A stretch of 7,214 bases of DNA, taken from Pseudomonadota bacterium. Its GTDB lineage: Bacteria; Pseudomonadota; Alphaproteobacteria; Rhizobiales; Xanthobacteraceae. Within the stretch, counting starts at the first letter, position 1; each line of letters begins with the position of its first letter. Made by a program: the position numbers and the translations under genes. Where the stretch lies: positions 1 through 7,214 of the forward strand of contig JAEYVN010000188.1 of NCBI GenBank assembly GCA_023431725.1, given 5' to 3'. Under the pieces are notes generated by a model. That model had not been told where the DNA came from. It did not search any database and was given only the letters and a program-made list of their open reading frames with translations. Positions 5,583-7,214 of the stretch are shown piece by piece.

Positions 5583-6352
5583 GCGGCTCTTTCAGTTTTG
5601 GAGGCGATCTTCATTTCCGACATCACGTCGGCCTTGTGCGCCATGAAATCGGAACTCGTCAGGCTTTCGATCGACCGCGGACGCGCGAGATTCACCGGGA
5701 TGGTGCGGATGATACGACCGGGACGCGCCGACATGATGCAGATGCGATCGGAAAGGAGAATCGCTTCATCGATATCGTGGGTCACGAACAGGACCGTCGT
5801 CCCGAGCGATTGCCAGACGTCGAGCAGGAGTTGCTGCATGACGAGACGCGTCTGCGCATCGAGCGCACCAAACGGCTCGTCCATCAGCAGCGCGCGCGGG
5901 TTCATGACAAGCACCCTTGCAATGCCGACGCGCTGGCGCATGCCACCAGACAATTGAACCGGAAGCGCTTCAGAGAAAGCTTAAAGCCCGACGAGCCGCA
6001 ACAACTCGCGCGCCTTGGGCTCATAGACGTCACGCGGTACACCCTGCACACGCGGCCCGAACACCACATTTTCCCAGACGCTGAGCCAGGGAAACAAGGC
6101 GGCTTCCTGGAAGACGACACCACGATCCGGCCCTGGGCGTTTCACGGTCGCTCCGTCGAACAACAACGTTCCGCCGCTGAGTTCCTCAAAGCCCGCGAGC
6201 AGATTGAGCAGCGTCGACTTTCCGCAGCCGGAAGGACCGAGCAGTGCAACGAACTCACCTTCGCCGACACTCAGGCTGACATCCTCCAGTGCATGGATGT
6301 CGGTTTTGCCGGGATAGATCTTCGAGACGCCTTGAAAGGAGATCGTGCCCAT
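5579..6352 (-). pseudogene. NitT/TauT-type ABC transporter ATPase interrupted by an in-frame stop
   Basis: Nucleotide-binding subunit of the nitrate/sulfonate/taurine-type importer, the partner of the upstream permease. The frame is one and the same across the whole span: residues 1-123 contain Walker A GPSGCGKST (39-47) and Q-loop Q82. Codon 124 is TAA (5983-5981). Then AFSEALPVQ leads into signature LSGGMRQR (134-141), Walker B ALLMDEP (154-160), the D-loop GALD and H-loop His192. Apart from that codon the 257-codon length and every motif are normal, so a single substitution (for example AAA, GAA or CAA to TAA) explains it. Read literally, it yields a 123-residue fragment without signature or Walker B (6352-5981), plus a possible restart at the TTG at 5953 giving 124 residues. 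The fragments could not hydrolyse ATP normally. A sequencing error is possible. Start ATG at 6352 has GAGGCG ahead, overlapping the permease stop; the end overlaps the hydrolase start as ATGA. Confidence 0.9.
5981..5983 (-). other. In-frame TAA stop inside the ABC ATPase gene
   Basis: The codon at 5983-5981 reads TAA, between the conserved LRLVGL and the stretch leading to LSGGMRQR. The frame before and after it is identical (6352 and 5953 are in phase), so this is a substitution-type lesion, not a frameshift. Confidence 0.93.
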
Positions 6353-6360
6353 TCAGCGCC

Positions 6361-7176
6361 TCATGTCCGGAACGATTGCATGCGGCGCCAGCCGAGCACC
6401 CAATGCTCGATCAGCAGGATGATGCGATCGCTGAGAAATCCGAGCAGACCAATGGACACCATGTCGGCGATCACCACATCCATGCGTCCCACGTAATAGG
6501 CGTCCCAGAGGACGTAACCGAGACCGGACTTCACGGCGACCATTTCCGCCACGATGACGGCGGTCCAGGCGATGCCAAGGCCGATGCGAAGCCCGGTGAA
6601 GATGGACGGAAGCGACGCCGGCAAGACAACACGCCGCAATACGGTCCAGCCTCCCGCCCCCATCATCATGGCTGCGCGTATAAGGTTGCGTTCGACGTCG
6701 CGCGCACCCTGGCTGGTGTTGACGACGATCGGATAGAAGGCGCCGAGCGCGATCAGGAAGATCGCACCGAAGTCATGGATGCCGAACACCGCGATCGAGA
6801 ACGGCAGCCATGCCGTAATCGGGATCGGGCGCAGCACCTGCACCGTCGGATCGAGCGCATCGGCGGCAATGCGATTCCAGCCGATGGCGATGCCGACCGG
6901 AATGCCGACAAAGATCGCGCACAAAAAGCCCTTGGCGACCCGTTCGGCCGAGAACACGAGATTGGCAAACCATGTCCCGCTGTAGGGATTGAGACCCAGA
7001 CCGGCCGGACCGAACGCCCATATCTTCCAAGCTTGCCAGACACGGTCCGGCGTCGGCAAAACGCCGCCGAACAACGCACCATTGGTACCCGACACTTGCC
7101 AGATCGCGATGACAGCGACCGGCAAGGCCAGTGCCAAAACGGTCTTCCAGAATCCCCGATTGGCGAACCGGAACAC
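6361..7176 (-). CDS. NitT/TauT-type ABC transporter permease (may extend beyond the window)
   Basis: Inner-membrane channel subunit of an ABC importer for small organics such as sulfonates, nitrate-like anions, pyrimidine precursors or aromatic acids. Seen: about six hydrophobic segments (roughly residues 12-29, 83-100, 122-133, 137-153, 195-215, 236-258). The EAA-type loop that contacts the ATPase is at 167-190 (RAAMMMGAGGWTVLRRVV, then LPASLP). Also typical are VLPTPDRVWQ (39-48) and LRPIPITAWLP (115-125). Start: GTG at 7176 gives 271 residues, but the frame stays open upstream to the window edge (reading ANRPLAKRPGGH just before it) and no strong ribosome site precedes the GTG, so the true start may lie outside. 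The stop is 8 bases before the ATPase ATG. The solute-binding protein of this importer is not in the window and is probably upstream. Confidence 0.9.
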   Translation of the reverse strand: MFRFANRGFWKTVLALALPVAVIAIWQVSGTNGALFGGVLPTPDRVWQAWKIWAFGPAGLGLNPYSGTWFANLVFSAERVAKGFLCAIFVGIPVGIAIGWNRIAADALDPTVQVLRPIPITAWLPFSIAVFGIHDFGAIFLIALGAFYPIVVNTSQGARDVERNLIRAAMMMGAGGWTVLRRVVLPASLPSIFTGLRIGLGIAWTAVIVAEMVAVKSGLGYVLWDAYYVGRMDVVIADMVSIGLLGFLSDRIILLIEHWVLGWRRMQSFRT

Positions 7177-7214
7177 ATGTCCGCCCGGCCGCTTGGCAAG
7201 CGGTCGGTTTGCTG

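Noticed and set aside
5579..5953. Separate small ATPase gene starting at the TTG at 5953
   Set aside because: The frame continues in phase upstream through the expected family sequence to the TAA; it starts exactly at the signature motif and lacks Walker A, so it is half of a broken gene.
4416..5957. 513-codon plus-strand open frame
   Set aside because: It lies opposite the SDR, the CE4-like hydrolase and the ATPase, which all carry clear family motifs. Its translation is Arg/His-rich with no recognisable domain, typical of antisense frames in GC-rich DNA.
5540..6496. 318-codon plus-strand open frame opposite the ATPase
   Set aside because: Composition and position are those of an antisense shadow; the opposite strand has all the ATPase motifs.
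1..7214. CRISPR arrays, tRNA/rRNA genes, insertion sequences, phage genes
   Set aside because: No regularly spaced repeats, no cloverleaf or rRNA-like sequence, and no transposase or integrase motif seen on either strand.

Overview
All recognisable genes in this window lie on the minus strand and read right to left. The DNA is GC-rich with strongly biased codon use, so long antisense shadow frames are common. The gene types (a Bug-type tripartite tricarboxylate receptor with a Tat signal, a NitT/TauT-type ABC importer, an SDR and a MaoC hydratase in tight catabolic operons, and TTCGCNN intergenic heptamers) suggest a soil or rhizosphere proteobacterium. My best guess is an alphaproteobacterium of the Bradyrhizobium/Xanthobacteraceae kind; this is inference from gene style, not a phylogenetic result.

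In transcription order the layout is as follows. 7214-6361 is an ABC importer permease whose frame is still open at the window edge. 6352-5579 is the importer ATPase, interrupted by an in-frame TAA at 5983-5981. 5582-4704 is a PuuE-like polysaccharide-deacetylase-fold hydrolase. 4702-3929 is an SDR protein. 3926-3406 is a MaoC-fold hydratase whose last 37 codons are out of frame. A short spacer (3405-3293) with direct repeats follows. 3292-2492 is an Asp/Glu racemase / maleate isomerase superfamily protein, overlapped by 49 bases by a FAD monooxygenase (2540-1347). After 86 bases comes the periplasmic TTT receptor (1260-289). The left 288 bases hold no convincing gene.

The first five genes are packed like one operon: 8 bases between permease and ATPase, an ATGA overlap, then gaps of 1 and 2 bases. 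The isomerase-monooxygenase pair is probably translationally coupled. Together the genes read as uptake plus breakdown of a small organic compound, possibly a ring amide or hydroxylated N-heterocycle/aromatic acid. The enzymes would be a ring hydroxylase, a cyclic-amide or C-N hydrolase, a cis-trans isomerase or lyase-like enzyme, and a dehydrogenase plus hydratase. The substrate cannot be read from the sequence.

The most notable points are these. Two members of the operon carry single lesions in otherwise well-preserved reading frames (nonsense in the ATPase, frameshift in the MaoC protein), which is either incipient decay or sequence error. In addition, two enzymes lack family catalytic residues: both cysteines in the racemase/isomerase-like protein, and Asn/Ser/Lys of the catalytic tetrad in the SDR. 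These suggest changed chemistry or non-enzymatic roles.
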